DNA from: an uncultured bacterium
GTDB taxonomy: Bacteria; Muiribacteriota; Ozemobacteria; Ozemobacterales; Ozemobacteraceae
Length of the DNA stretch: 64,000 bases
Direction of reading: 5' to 3'
Assembly: GCA_937949615.1 (NCBI GenBank)
Contig: CALEDQ010000008.1
Span: 868,001-932,000 of the forward strand
Both the position numbers and the translations under genes were made by a program. The number at the start of each line of letters is the position of its first letter. The stretch's first letter is position 1. The notes under the pieces were generated by a model. That model searched no databases. It was not told where the DNA came from and saw nothing but the letters and a program-made list of their open reading frames with translations. Shown here one piece after another: positions 17,255 through 25,064 of this stretch.

Positions 17255-19568
17255 AGAACATGCTCTCACGCGGCTGCTTGATCTGCTTCATAGCCTTTTT
17301 ACACCAGAACACCATCGTTTCATCCTGTGTTTCTGTTGAAACCTGGGTCAGGCGGGCCATGACCTCCATCCCTGCGGCAACCAGAGCCTCACAGGCCATC
17401 GTTTTTATGGCGCTCTGCTCATGCCTGAAAAGGCCGATGAACAGATCAGGGTTATCAAGAGCCATTTCACCAAGTGTTCGTTTTATGGTTCTGCCCTCAC
17501 GTTCATCGCGCACCTTGCCTGAATGCGCCATCAACGAAAGAGCGTCGGCTTCGCTGTCGAGAGCACCAATTGCCTTGATCGCCGCCAGCCTGACTTTAAG
17601 AGAATTGTCGCTAAGCGCTTCATTGAGCATGGTCCTCGCCTTGAGGCCCGGAAAACTGCCCAGAGCCTCGGCAGCACAAGCACGCGCCGATTCGTCAGTG
17701 TCTTCCATCAGCATGACGATATGATCGACACCGCGGTCATCTTTCATCTCAGCGAGTGCCAGAGCTGCGTTGCGTCGCAATTCAAGGTCTTCGCCCTCGA
17801 TGCAGCGAATCAGTTCCTTGAAAACTTTATCGCCGAGCTTTTCGAAAGCGGTTACCACATTGCGGTGCACGTCGGTGTTGCGGTCAGAAAAACTTCTGAT
17901 CAGCGGAATAATCGAGCGGGGATCGCCGGTCTGCCCAAGCGAGATGGCCGCGTAGGTGCGCACCCATTCGCTGTCGTCACGTAAAGCGATGATCAGTGGC
18001 TCAACCAGGTCGGATGAATTGATCAGGCCGGCAGCCTGACAGGCATAGAGGCGCAATTCGGCATCGCCTTTGCGCATCGCCTCGATCAGCCTCGGCAGGT
18101 AACGCGGGCCGATTTCTCTGATAATCTGACCGATCCAGTGGCGAATATCTTCATTATCGCTCGAAATATGGCGCAGCAGGTCTTCAAGCGGCGGGTTATC
18201 GAGACGGCAGATACTTTCGGCAGCCGCCTTGCGCACGCTCCAGACTTCGTCCGAGAGAGCATGCACAAGAGATCTGGCTACCGACGAATCGAATGAGCTG
18301 CCAAGTGCCCGGGCGGCAAAGAACCTGATTTCGCGGTTCGGATCTTTTAACGCTCGTATCAGGAATGGAACGCCCGGCTCACCGATACTTTCGAGAATGC
18401 GGGTAACCCAGTAGCGCACATCATCGTTGGGACTTTTCAGGGCCTCAGCGATTTTATCAACGCCGCGCTCGCCGATTTCGGTAAGCGCATAAGCGCTGCT
18501 GCGCCTGACGTTCCAGTCTTCGTGCGACAAGCCGTTGACCAGCACCGGTACGGCGCGAGGATTACCAATTTCCCCCAGCGCTGAAGCCGCAAAGGCCAGA
18601 ATCTCAGGGTTTTTCAGTTTAAACAGTCGCATCAACGGTTCTACGACACGGGCGCCGATTTTGACGATCGACTTGCGAATCAGATAACGATGGTTTTCAT
18701 CCATTTTGATGATTTCGTCGAAAAGGCGCTGCAGACTGGCATTCCCAGCCTTGACCAGCGCTCTGAGACAGCCGTCACGAATTTCTTCGTTCGGGCCGCG
18801 CAGATATTCAAGCATCATGTCAACGGCATTATCACCGATTTCGGCAAGGGCCATAGTGGCGCTTTTGCGAATTGTCCAGTCGGGGTCGGCAAGCGATTCA
18901 ATAAGTACCCTGATAACTCTTTTATCACCAGATTCGCCAAGGGCGGCCGCAATAACATAGCGCGTCTGTTTATCACCGTTGCGCAAAGCCTCGAGCAGAA
19001 ATCGCTGGGCTTTGGGCCCGAGTTTGCCGAGGGTTTTGATCGCCCAGAAGCGGATATCTTCATCTTCGGTAAGTTTAAGAACCTGCTGCAGCGGTGCAAT
19101 TACCGCTTCACCATACTTTACCAGGGCGTCAGAAGCTGCTTTGCGCACGCGCCAGCGCTCGTCGCCCAGTGCTTTCAGCAGCATGGTGACACCCTGTGGA
19201 ATCCTGGCGCTGCCAAGAGCGTTGCAGGCGAAGTATCTGATTTCGTCGTTGGTGCTCTTCATGGCCCGCAGAATGGCAGGCAGGCCCTTGGGGCCTATTT
19301 CGCCAAGAATCTGCAACGACCAGTGCTGCACATCCTGATTATAGGAGTTTATTGCCCCAGAAAGCACAGGAACAGCAGCGTCACCAAAATCTTTCACGAT
19401 ATCGGCGGCAGCTTTGCGCACTACCCAGAATTCATCAGCAAAGCACGAAACAAGAAACTGCAGAGCGTTCTCGTCTCTTACGGCGGCGATTTTGCGCAGA
19501 AGCTCCAGACGTTTCTGCCTGGTAGCGCTGGCAAAAAGTTCAACATAATACTGGCTGCTGTTTTCCAT
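17247..19568 (-). CDS. HEAT-repeat scaffold protein
   Basis: This 773-residue cytoplasmic protein is made almost entirely of ~30-residue HEAT/PBS-lyase-type repeats, roughly two dozen, with no signal peptide, membrane span or catalytic motif. Repeats with a tryptophan followed by V/I-R-K/R-A/S-A/S recur at about residues 48, 139, 231, 352 and 443, pointing to a higher-order period of three repeats (~92 residues), broken once by an extra unit. Such superhelical rods bind partners along a concave face. The gene sits between cdaR and dprA in the same transcript, 23 bases after cdaR and overlapping dprA by eight, so its partner may be encoded in this operon. The ATG at 19568 follows AAAGGA. The function is unknown. 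Confidence 0.88.
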   Translation of the reverse strand: MENSSQYYVELFASATRQKRLELLRKIAAVRDENALQFLVSCFADEFWVVRKAAADIVKDFGDAAVPVLSGAINSYNQDVQHWSLQILGEIGPKGLPAILRAMKSTNDEIRYFACNALGSARIPQGVTMLLKALGDERWRVRKAASDALVKYGEAVIAPLQQVLKLTEDEDIRFWAIKTLGKLGPKAQRFLLEALRNGDKQTRYVIAAALGESGDKRVIRVLIESLADPDWTIRKSATMALAEIGDNAVDMMLEYLRGPNEEIRDGCLRALVKAGNASLQRLFDEIIKMDENHRYLIRKSIVKIGARVVEPLMRLFKLKNPEILAFAASALGEIGNPRAVPVLVNGLSHEDWNVRRSSAYALTEIGERGVDKIAEALKSPNDDVRYWVTRILESIGEPGVPFLIRALKDPNREIRFFAARALGSSFDSSVARSLVHALSDEVWSVRKAAAESICRLDNPPLEDLLRHISSDNEDIRHWIGQIIREIGPRYLPRLIEAMRKGDAELRLYACQAAGLINSSDLVEPLIIALRDDSEWVRTYAAISLGQTGDPRSIIPLIRSFSDRNTDVHRNVVTAFEKLGDKVFKELIRCIEGEDLELRRNAALALAEMKDDRGVDHIVMLMEDTDESARACAAEALGSFPGLKARTMLNEALSDNSLKVRLAAIKAIGALDSEADALSLMAHSGKVRDEREGRTIKRTLGEMALDNPDLFIGLFRHEQSAIKTMACEALVAAGMEVMARLTQVSTETQDETMVFWCKKAMKQIKQPRESMFYG

Positions 19569-19591
19569 TTAAGATCCTTTGCTGCTGAGAA

Positions 19592-20848
19592 TCATCGGGG
19601 AGCTGAGTCAGAGGCATTTTTCGGCGGTTCTGGCTGGTCTGGCTGGTCTGGCTGGTCTTCAAGTTCGCTGACCTGAACCTGCAGGGTTTCGGGCACAATT
19701 TTCAGAACGGTGATATTACCGGGCAGACCAGCCGGCGCTGTCAGGTTTACCGGGTAAGAACCCGGCTTCATATTTTCTACATCCAGTGTCATCTGCAATT
19801 TGGCGTTGCTGATTTTGTCGAGGTCTTTCAGATACCCCTCGACTTCAATCGAGTAAGAAGACACAGAAACCGAAGCATGCTGGTGAGAGCCTTTCTTCAA
19901 TTCAAAGGGAAGCCCCTGATAAACACGGGTTACCTTGCTGTCTACAAGTGTAAGATGCAAAAGCACCGGTGCTGAAGAGATGAGTTTGACATTTTCGCCC
20001 GGGAATTCGAGCTTAACCGGAACTGCCCCTGACTCTTCAATTTTTGCGAGGTCTACCGGCTTAAACGACAGGTCTTTCATCGGGTTTATCAGTCGTGCCG
20101 GGCCGCTGATCTGGACGCTTTCAGGCACGAGTTTGAAACCGTCAAGTTTTTTGCCTTCTGGTGATTTGTTGATAAAAACTGGTTTTGCCAATGGCAGAGT
20201 CTTTGTCGGATAGCCTTGCTTAACCGTCACGTCGACATTGATTTTGCCAGGAGTGACGATTATTTCTTCATCCGTGATGCCAGACTCAAGAATTACCTTT
20301 ATTTCGCGCTGTTCGCTGATCGAATTCTTTACCTGCTCAAGATTTATATCGACCTGACAGGCGGTAACCCTTTTTATGAGGGAATCAGGGCCTTCGATCG
20401 TCACCTGTGCAGGCGTCAGAAGAGGTTCATCAAAAAGAAAGCCATCAGCCGGCTGCCCAAGAATTTCGGCACGCACGTCGATTCTTTTGCGGATGATAGG
20501 CACCGCATCGACCTGAATCTGAGCCGGCGAAAGTGACACGACCGACAGCCCCGGCGCCGTGGTAACCCTGACCGGCAACTGGGCACGCCCGGGTCTAAGG
20601 TTATAAAGATCGACAGTAACCTGCAGTTTGTTGTTGGTTGCGAGAATAAAATCGCGGCGGGTGCCTTCGACCTGAACGTTGACGCTTGGCTTGACCGGGG
20701 TCACCTTAACGCTTTCGGGCACGTTGCGGTATTCTACCTCGGCCTCGATAGTTCTGCGAATCTGCGGTGGAATAACAAGGTTGACATAGATCCAGGCAAA
20801 GACGCCCAGAAGAATCGAAAGGGTTTTGAGCCAGATACGGTCAGTCAT
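19592..20848 (-). CDS. cdaR: YbbR-domain regulator of diadenylate cyclase (CdaR)
   Basis: This 418-residue protein has an N-terminal membrane anchor (residues ~8-27) followed by extracytoplasmic YbbR-type beta domains; four can be traced by recurring P-x-x-V-x-V-x-G patterns. CdaR proteins sit beside the membrane-bound diadenylate cyclase CdaA and modulate its activity. The start overlaps the cdaA stop by four bases (ATGA), the classic coupled arrangement. The C-terminus ends in an acidic proline-rich tail with three D-Q-P units encoded by a 9-bp tandem repeat. The assignment rests on the anchor, the repeats and the adjacency to cdaA. Confidence 0.92.
   Translation of the reverse strand: MTDRIWLKTLSILLGVFAWIYVNLVIPPQIRRTIEAEVEYRNVPESVKVTPVKPSVNVQVEGTRRDFILATNNKLQVTVDLYNLRPGRAQLPVRVTTAPGLSVVSLSPAQIQVDAVPIIRKRIDVRAEILGQPADGFLFDEPLLTPAQVTIEGPDSLIKRVTACQVDINLEQVKNSISEQREIKVILESGITDEEIIVTPGKINVDVTVKQGYPTKTLPLAKPVFINKSPEGKKLDGFKLVPESVQISGPARLINPMKDLSFKPVDLAKIEESGAVPVKLEFPGENVKLISSAPVLLHLTLVDSKVTRVYQGLPFELKKGSHQHASVSVSSYSIEVEGYLKDLDKISNAKLQMTLDVENMKPGSYPVNLTAPAGLPGNITVLKIVPETLQVQVSELEDQPDQPDQPEPPKNASDSAPR
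19631..19657. repeat. 9-bp tandem repeat, three perfect units, inside cdaR
   Basis: TGGCTGGTC occurs three times head to tail and encodes Asp-Gln-Pro three times in the C-terminal tail of CdaR. In-frame unit gain or loss would change tail length only. Confidence 0.85.
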
Positions 20849-21660
20849 TTTTTACCGAACAGCCCCCTTGCCCGGTTAACTCTGGTGAAAGCAGCCGTCA
20901 CCAGTTTCTTGATACGATCCATGGTCAGGGCACGTGTCAGTTTGCCACCCTTGGCCTTTGAAATCTGACCGGTCTCTTCGCTGACCACAAGAACCAGCGC
21001 ATCGGTAATTTCGGAAACACCGATCGCAGCGCGGTGCCTCGATCCAAGTTCCTTGGCCACCTCGTTGTGGTTGCTGGCCGAAGGCAAAAAACAGGCTGCC
21101 GCCTCGATCATCTGCCCCTTGATAATTACGGCACCGTCATGCAACGGCGTAAATGGCATGAAAATCGTATTCAACAGCTCGGCACTGATTTTACTGCGCA
21201 TCATTACACCGTTTTCCATGAAATCTTTCAAACCGATTTCCTGCTCAAAAACAATCAGAGCGCCGATGCGTTTCTTAGAGAAATTCTCGATTGCCTTGCA
21301 CACCTCTTCAGCCAGCTCTTCTGCCGAATCTTCAGAGGTAACCTGTTCACCCAGAAAACGCCCCTTGCCGATATCTTCGAGAGCGCGCCGCAATTCAGGC
21401 TGAAAAATTACGACAAGTGCCAGAAAGCCTGTTGGCAGCGCATTCGACAGCGCCCAGCTGACCGTATTGAAATCGAGATCTTTGGTGACTACCAGCAGCA
21501 CCAGAATTATGCCAAGGCCCTTGAGCAGGTTGTAGGCCCGCGTGCCTTCAATAAAAAGAAGAGCACGGTAAATGCCATAACTGACCAGCATGATATCGAA
21601 AAAATCAACGAGCGAGATATCACGCGCGATGGCGATAATGAGATCGAGAATCTGCTGCAA
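20845..21660 (-). CDS. cdaA: Membrane-bound diadenylate cyclase CdaA
   Basis: This 271-residue protein has three N-terminal membrane helices (about 5-95) followed by a DAC domain. The catalytic motifs are intact: D-G-A at 175-177 in P-L-H-D-G-A-V, and R-H-R at 208-210 in G-S-R-H-R-A-A. The enzyme condenses two ATP to c-di-AMP, a second messenger controlling potassium, osmolyte and cell-wall homeostasis. The start is TTG at 21660, with GGAG formed by the last codons of dapA nine to ten bases upstream; no ATG fits. It is coupled to cdaR by a 4-bp overlap and follows dapA by four bases. In many Firmicutes the neighbour is glmM; here it is dapA. Confidence 0.95.
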   Translation of the reverse strand: MQQILDLIIAIARDISLVDFFDIMLVSYGIYRALLFIEGTRAYNLLKGLGIILVLLVVTKDLDFNTVSWALSNALPTGFLALVVIFQPELRRALEDIGKGRFLGEQVTSEDSAEELAEEVCKAIENFSKKRIGALIVFEQEIGLKDFMENGVMMRSKISAELLNTIFMPFTPLHDGAVIIKGQMIEAAACFLPSASNHNEVAKELGSRHRAAIGVSEITDALVLVVSEETGQISKAKGGKLTRALTMDRIKKLVTAAFTRVNRARGLFGKK

Positions 21661-21664
21661 AATT

Positions 21665-22546
21665 TTACTCCAGGCCGGTAGTAAGCCTAATCATCAATTC
21701 CTTCGCTTTTGCCGATGGGCGGCACAGCGGCGGGCGGGTAAAATCTTCAATAATGCCGGCATTGGCAAGCGCAGCCTTGGCAGGCAAAGGGTTCGCTTCA
21801 ATGAACAGGCCGCGATGCAGATCGAGCAGGCGATAATGAATCGCCCGTGCTTCGGCCCAGTTCCCGGCCAGAGCCGCATCGTTGAACTTTTTCATCATTG
21901 CCGGCGCCACATTGGCAGTTACCGAAATGGTGCCGATACCGCCGCAGGCCATAATCGGAAGATTCAGAGCATCGTCACCCGAGAAAACACCGAATCCGGC
22001 AGGAACCCGGCGAATGATTTCCATTATCTGATCGAGATTGCCTGAAGCTTCTTTGACCGCGACGATGTTCTTTTCAGCTGCAAGATCGACGACCGTATCG
22101 GGGAGCAGGTTACAGCCGGTACGCCCCGGAACGTTGTAAAGAACCACCGGCAGCGGCGTCGCCGCAGCAACGGCCTTATAATGAATTTTAAGGCCTTCCT
22201 GCGGCGGTTTGTTGTAATAAGGGGTAACGACAAGCACAGCATCAGCGCCAAGATCGACTGCTTTTGCGGTCAGCTCGACAACTGCGGCAGTATTGTTGCC
22301 GCCGGTACCGAACATGATCGGAACCTTGCCGGCGGTAATCTGCCTGACTTCAGCCATCAGAGCCTTCTTCTCATCAAAAGTGAGAGTTACCGATTCCCCG
22401 GTGGTGCCGCAGATTAGAATGCCGTCAGTAGCAGCCGACATCTGCATCTTCACCAGCTTTTCAAAAGCCTTGAAGTCAATTTTGCCATCTTCTGTGAAAG
22501 GGGTAATCAGTGCTACCCATGAACCTCTAAGAAAATTCGTGCGCAT
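21665..22546 (-). CDS. dapA: 4-hydroxy-tetrahydrodipicolinate synthase
   Basis: This 293-residue protein matches the usual DapA length. The family signature is present: G-T-T-G-E-S near residue 45, the catalytic tyrosine in V-L-Y-N-V-P-G-R-T-G, and the Schiff-base lysine in I-V-A-V-K-E-A-S-G. It condenses pyruvate with aspartate semialdehyde, the first committed step to meso-diaminopimelate and lysine. The start is ATG at 22546 with GGGGG six bases upstream; a longer frame adds 32 residues outside the conserved core. It is the first gene of the eight-gene minus-strand operon. Relatives such as N-acetylneuraminate lyase share the fold, but the pathway residues and lengths favour DapA. Confidence 0.93.
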   Translation of the reverse strand: MRTNFLRGSWVALITPFTEDGKIDFKAFEKLVKMQMSAATDGILICGTTGESVTLTFDEKKALMAEVRQITAGKVPIMFGTGGNNTAAVVELTAKAVDLGADAVLVVTPYYNKPPQEGLKIHYKAVAAATPLPVVLYNVPGRTGCNLLPDTVVDLAAEKNIVAVKEASGNLDQIMEIIRRVPAGFGVFSGDDALNLPIMACGGIGTISVTANVAPAMMKKFNDAALAGNWAEARAIHYRLLDLHRGLFIEANPLPAKAALANAGIIEDFTRPPLCRPSAKAKELMIRLTTGLE

Positions 22547-22675
22547 TATTTGCCCCCGGGCGTTGTTTTTCCCTGTTATATTAACACCATTGGCAGCAAA
22601 TTTCACGACAAAAAGAAGGGAAATTTTTGCAATATTGCGCATCGTAAAAATTGACTTTGCCGATATTCAGGTTGT

Positions 22676-23380
22676 ATGTTAAAGCAGCTCATGCAAAACA
22701 GCAGCGAAAAATTGCCACAGACCCTGCGGCCACTGGTGTTGTTCTGTCTTCCTGAACAACGCCCGATGACTGCTGATCTTGCCGTTCTCGATCTGCCACC
22801 GCTTTTTTCTCTGCCCGACTACGCCGTTTCGTGGTCAGCACAACAGAATGGCTGGTTGAGAACCCTGGCGCGCGATCATCGTGTCTTCTGCCAGCCGGAC
22901 TGCGAAAACCTGACTCTGCGGCTTAACAGCTACGATCTGCTGATCGCCAGCCCCCTGAGTCTGAATACACTCGCCAAATTCGCACTCGGCCTGCGCGATT
23001 CGTTTCCGGCAGAGATTCTCTGGCAGTTTTCCGCGCTCGGCAAGCCGATTTTGCTTGACGAAAGCTGTCTGCCCGATGAAAAGACCGCGATGAACCCGCA
23101 TCTGATTAAAATTTACCGCCGCCACTGGCAGGCGATTACCGGCGGCACCGTCAGCGGCTTCAACCACGACAATCTGTCTGAAATCGCTACCCGCATGATC
23201 AGAGCCAGAGCCGCGGCAGCCAGACAGGTCGTTCCCGGCAGCCGCGTCTTTATCACCCGCGACGACGTTATCGCCGCTGCTGCCTCGCTCGAACCGATGC
23301 GCCTGCCATACAACGCCATCATCACTGATGCGGCCCGCGAAGAAGCCGAAGCTCGCGGTGTTGTCATCATTCAAGCCTGA
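22676..23380 (+). CDS. Flavoprotein-like protein
   Basis: In this 234-residue protein, residues ~80-165 resemble the HFCD flavoprotein fold of phosphopantothenoylcysteine decarboxylase and relatives: Y-D-L-L-I-A-S-P-L-S-L-N-T-L-A-K-F-A-L-G-L matches the family's A-P-A-x-x-N-T-I-A-K pattern. The C-terminal ~45 residues (R-V-F-I-T-R-D-D-V-I-A-A-A, then Y-N-A-I-I-T-D-A-A-R-E-E-A-E) look like a tail found on some microcompartment-associated flavoproteins. No shell gene is in this window. The histidine typical of active decarboxylases is not obvious. It may bind FMN; substrate and pathway are unknown. The start is uncertain: ATG 22676 has only AGG nearby, and ATG 22709 is an alternative. It is divergent from dapA. 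Confidence 0.6.
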   Translation: MLKQLMQNSSEKLPQTLRPLVLFCLPEQRPMTADLAVLDLPPLFSLPDYAVSWSAQQNGWLRTLARDHRVFCQPDCENLTLRLNSYDLLIASPLSLNTLAKFALGLRDSFPAEILWQFSALGKPILLDESCLPDEKTAMNPHLIKIYRRHWQAITGGTVSGFNHDNLSEIATRMIRARAAAARQVVPGSRVFITRDDVIAAAASLEPMRLPYNAIITDAAREEAEARGVVIIQA

Positions 23381-23437
23381 CGCAAGCAACTCCTGCCCTT
23401 TCCCAAAACATATAAACAAAACCGCAAATTCTGTACA

Positions 23438-23466
23438 TTGCTCTATGGATGTCGCTGTGGTATAAT
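23438..23466 (+). promoter_or_regulatory. Sigma-70 extended -10 promoter for yebC
   Basis: TTGCTC (23438-23443) and a consensus TATAAT (23461-23466) are separated by 17 bases, with TGG immediately before the -10. A transcript would start near 23473, leaving a leader of about 25 bases that contains the Shine-Dalgarno sequence. Confidence 0.8.
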
Positions 23467-23496
23467 GGCCCACACTTCCCAAACTTGGAGGGTATA

Positions 23497-24261
23497 ATGT
23501 CAGGTCATAATAAGTGGGCCAAGGTCAAACACGTTAAGGCCAAAGTAGACGCGATCAGAGGTCGTCAGTTCACCAAGATCATCAAAGAAATCACCATTGC
23601 CGCACGCATGGGCGGTGGCGATCCCGGCAGCAACCCAAGGCTGCGCACTGCACTGACTTCTGCCAAAGACTGCAACATGCCGAAAGACAACATCGAGCGC
23701 GCCATTAAAAAAGGCACCGGCGAACTCGAAGGCGTTAACTACGAAGAAGTAATGTATGAAGGTTACGCCCCCGGCGGCGTTGCTGTCATGGCCCGCTGCC
23801 TGACCGACAACACCAACCGCACCGTATCCGAAGTCAACAAGATTTACAGCAAAAACGGCGGCAACATGGGCGTGCCAGGCTGTGTATCTTTCATGTTTGA
23901 AACCAAGGGTTATTTCTACCTGCCACTCGAAGGCAACCCGGGCAAAACCGAAGACGAAATGATGGAAATCGTTCTCGAAGCCGGCGCCGAAGACCTCAAG
24001 ACCATTGAAGATGGTTTCGAAATCTACAGTGCTCCTTCAGAATTCTTCGCCGTTCGCCAGGTTCTCGACGAAAAACGCCTGAAGGTCGAAGAAGCCAAGG
24101 TCATGGCCGTTCCGAAAACCACCGTCAAAGTTACCGGTGCCGACGTTGCCAAAGTTCTCAAGCTCGTTGACGCTCTTGAAGAACACGACGACGTTCAGGA
24201 CGTCTATTACAACTACGAAATCTCTGACGAAGACATGGAAATGGCTCTCAGCGCCAGCTGA
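23497..24261 (+). CDS. yebC: YebC/PmpR family protein
   Basis: This 254-residue protein opens with the family hallmark S-G-H-N-K-W-A-K-V-K-H-x-K and contains T-K-I-I-K-E-I, G-G-G-D-P-x-x-N, and N-M-P-K-D-N-I-E-R-A-I-K-K-G. The family comprises DNA-binding regulators and, as shown for some members, factors that help ribosomes stalled on proline stretches. The start is ATG at 23497 with TTGGAGGG upstream. It heads the plus-strand unit yebC-ruvA-ruvB, an arrangement found in many bacteria where yebC neighbours the Holliday-junction genes ruvC/ruvA/ruvB. ruvC itself is missing from the window. Confidence 0.95.
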   Translation: MSGHNKWAKVKHVKAKVDAIRGRQFTKIIKEITIAARMGGGDPGSNPRLRTALTSAKDCNMPKDNIERAIKKGTGELEGVNYEEVMYEGYAPGGVAVMARCLTDNTNRTVSEVNKIYSKNGGNMGVPGCVSFMFETKGYFYLPLEGNPGKTEDEMMEIVLEAGAEDLKTIEDGFEIYSAPSEFFAVRQVLDEKRLKVEEAKVMAVPKTTVKVTGADVAKVLKLVDALEEHDDVQDVYYNYEISDEDMEMALSAS

Positions 24262-24364
24262 TCAGCCCCAGGTCTCACATGAACAGGCTGCACCATGCCG
24301 GATGCAGCGGCAACACCAGCCAGCAGCCGGCCCGGTGCAGCTTATTTTTTAAGCAGGAAATCCC

Positions 24365-24970
24365 ATGATTGACTTTGTTACCGGCATTCTCCACAGCAAA
24401 CAGCCACACCGGGTCGTTATCGACCAGCGTGGCATCGGTCTCGAAATTCTTGTACCATTTTCCACCAGCCGCCAGCTTCCGGAAAAGGGCCTGCAGGTCA
24501 ACCTGCTCTGCCATCTTCACTGGCGCGAAGAAGGCCCGCAGCTCTTCGGATTTGCCAGTGAAGACGAGCGACAACTGTTCAGAGTTCTCAATCAGGTTAA
24601 CAAGGTCGGCCCGAAACTGGCACTGAATATCATGTCGGCAACGACACCCGAAGCGCTCGCCTCAATGATCCTCAGCGAAGACCAGGCACGACTCACCTCT
24701 CTGAAAGGCGTTGGCCCCAAACTTGCCTCGCGCCTGATCGTAGAACTGAAAGAAACCATCGCCAAACTCGGGATTGGTGCAGTTACCCCGCCGACCGAAA
24801 AAGAAACCGGCACCGGCATTCCGTTCGAAACCGACGTGCGCGAAGCTCTCGAAAACCTTGGCTACACCAGTAAAGAAATCACCCAGTGTTTCAAAAAACT
24901 GGGGCGCGATTTTGCGCCGGATGCAACAATCGAAGACATCATCGAAAAGGTTCTGCGCGCCTTCAGCTGA
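24365..24970 (+). CDS. ruvA: Holliday junction DNA helicase subunit RuvA
   Basis: This 201-residue protein has the RuvA layout: an N-terminal OB-fold (1-64), a central pair of helix-hairpin-helix motifs (V-N-K-V-G-P-K-L-A at ~78-86 and L-K-G-V-G-P-K-L-A at ~113-121), a flexible linker, and a C-terminal UBA-like RuvB-binding domain (~155-201). It binds four-way junctions as a tetramer and loads RuvB. The ATG at 24365 follows AGGAA by about five bases. It lies 103 bases after yebC and 94 before ruvB. Confidence 0.96.
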   Translation: MIDFVTGILHSKQPHRVVIDQRGIGLEILVPFSTSRQLPEKGLQVNLLCHLHWREEGPQLFGFASEDERQLFRVLNQVNKVGPKLALNIMSATTPEALASMILSEDQARLTSLKGVGPKLASRLIVELKETIAKLGIGAVTPPTEKETGTGIPFETDVREALENLGYTSKEITQCFKKLGRDFAPDATIEDIIEKVLRAFS

Positions 24971-25003
24971 TCTACAGCCAATACCTAACGGTCGACTATT
25001 CAC

Positions 25004-25033
25004 TGTTCACGGGAATGGCTTTTCTGGTATCAT
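25004..25033 (+). promoter_or_regulatory. Possible internal promoter for ruvB
   Basis: TATCAT (25028-25033) preceded by TGG forms an extended -10. The -35 region (TGTTCA or GTTCAC, 17-18 bases upstream) is poor. It sits 32 bases before the ruvB start. Confidence 0.35.
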
Positions 25034-25064
25034 GAGCCGATACAATTCAATTTGAAATGCTGAA

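Noticed and set aside
18690..19676. 328-codon plus-strand frame opposite the HEAT-repeat gene
   Set aside because: It is antisense to a clear repeat protein, has no ribosome site, and its composition mirrors the repeats on the other strand.
24285..24350. Terminator between yebC and ruvA
   Set aside because: GCTGCACC and GGTGCAGC could pair before a T-rich stretch, but the loop is over 40 bases and the stem only 8 bp, so read-through into ruvA is likely.
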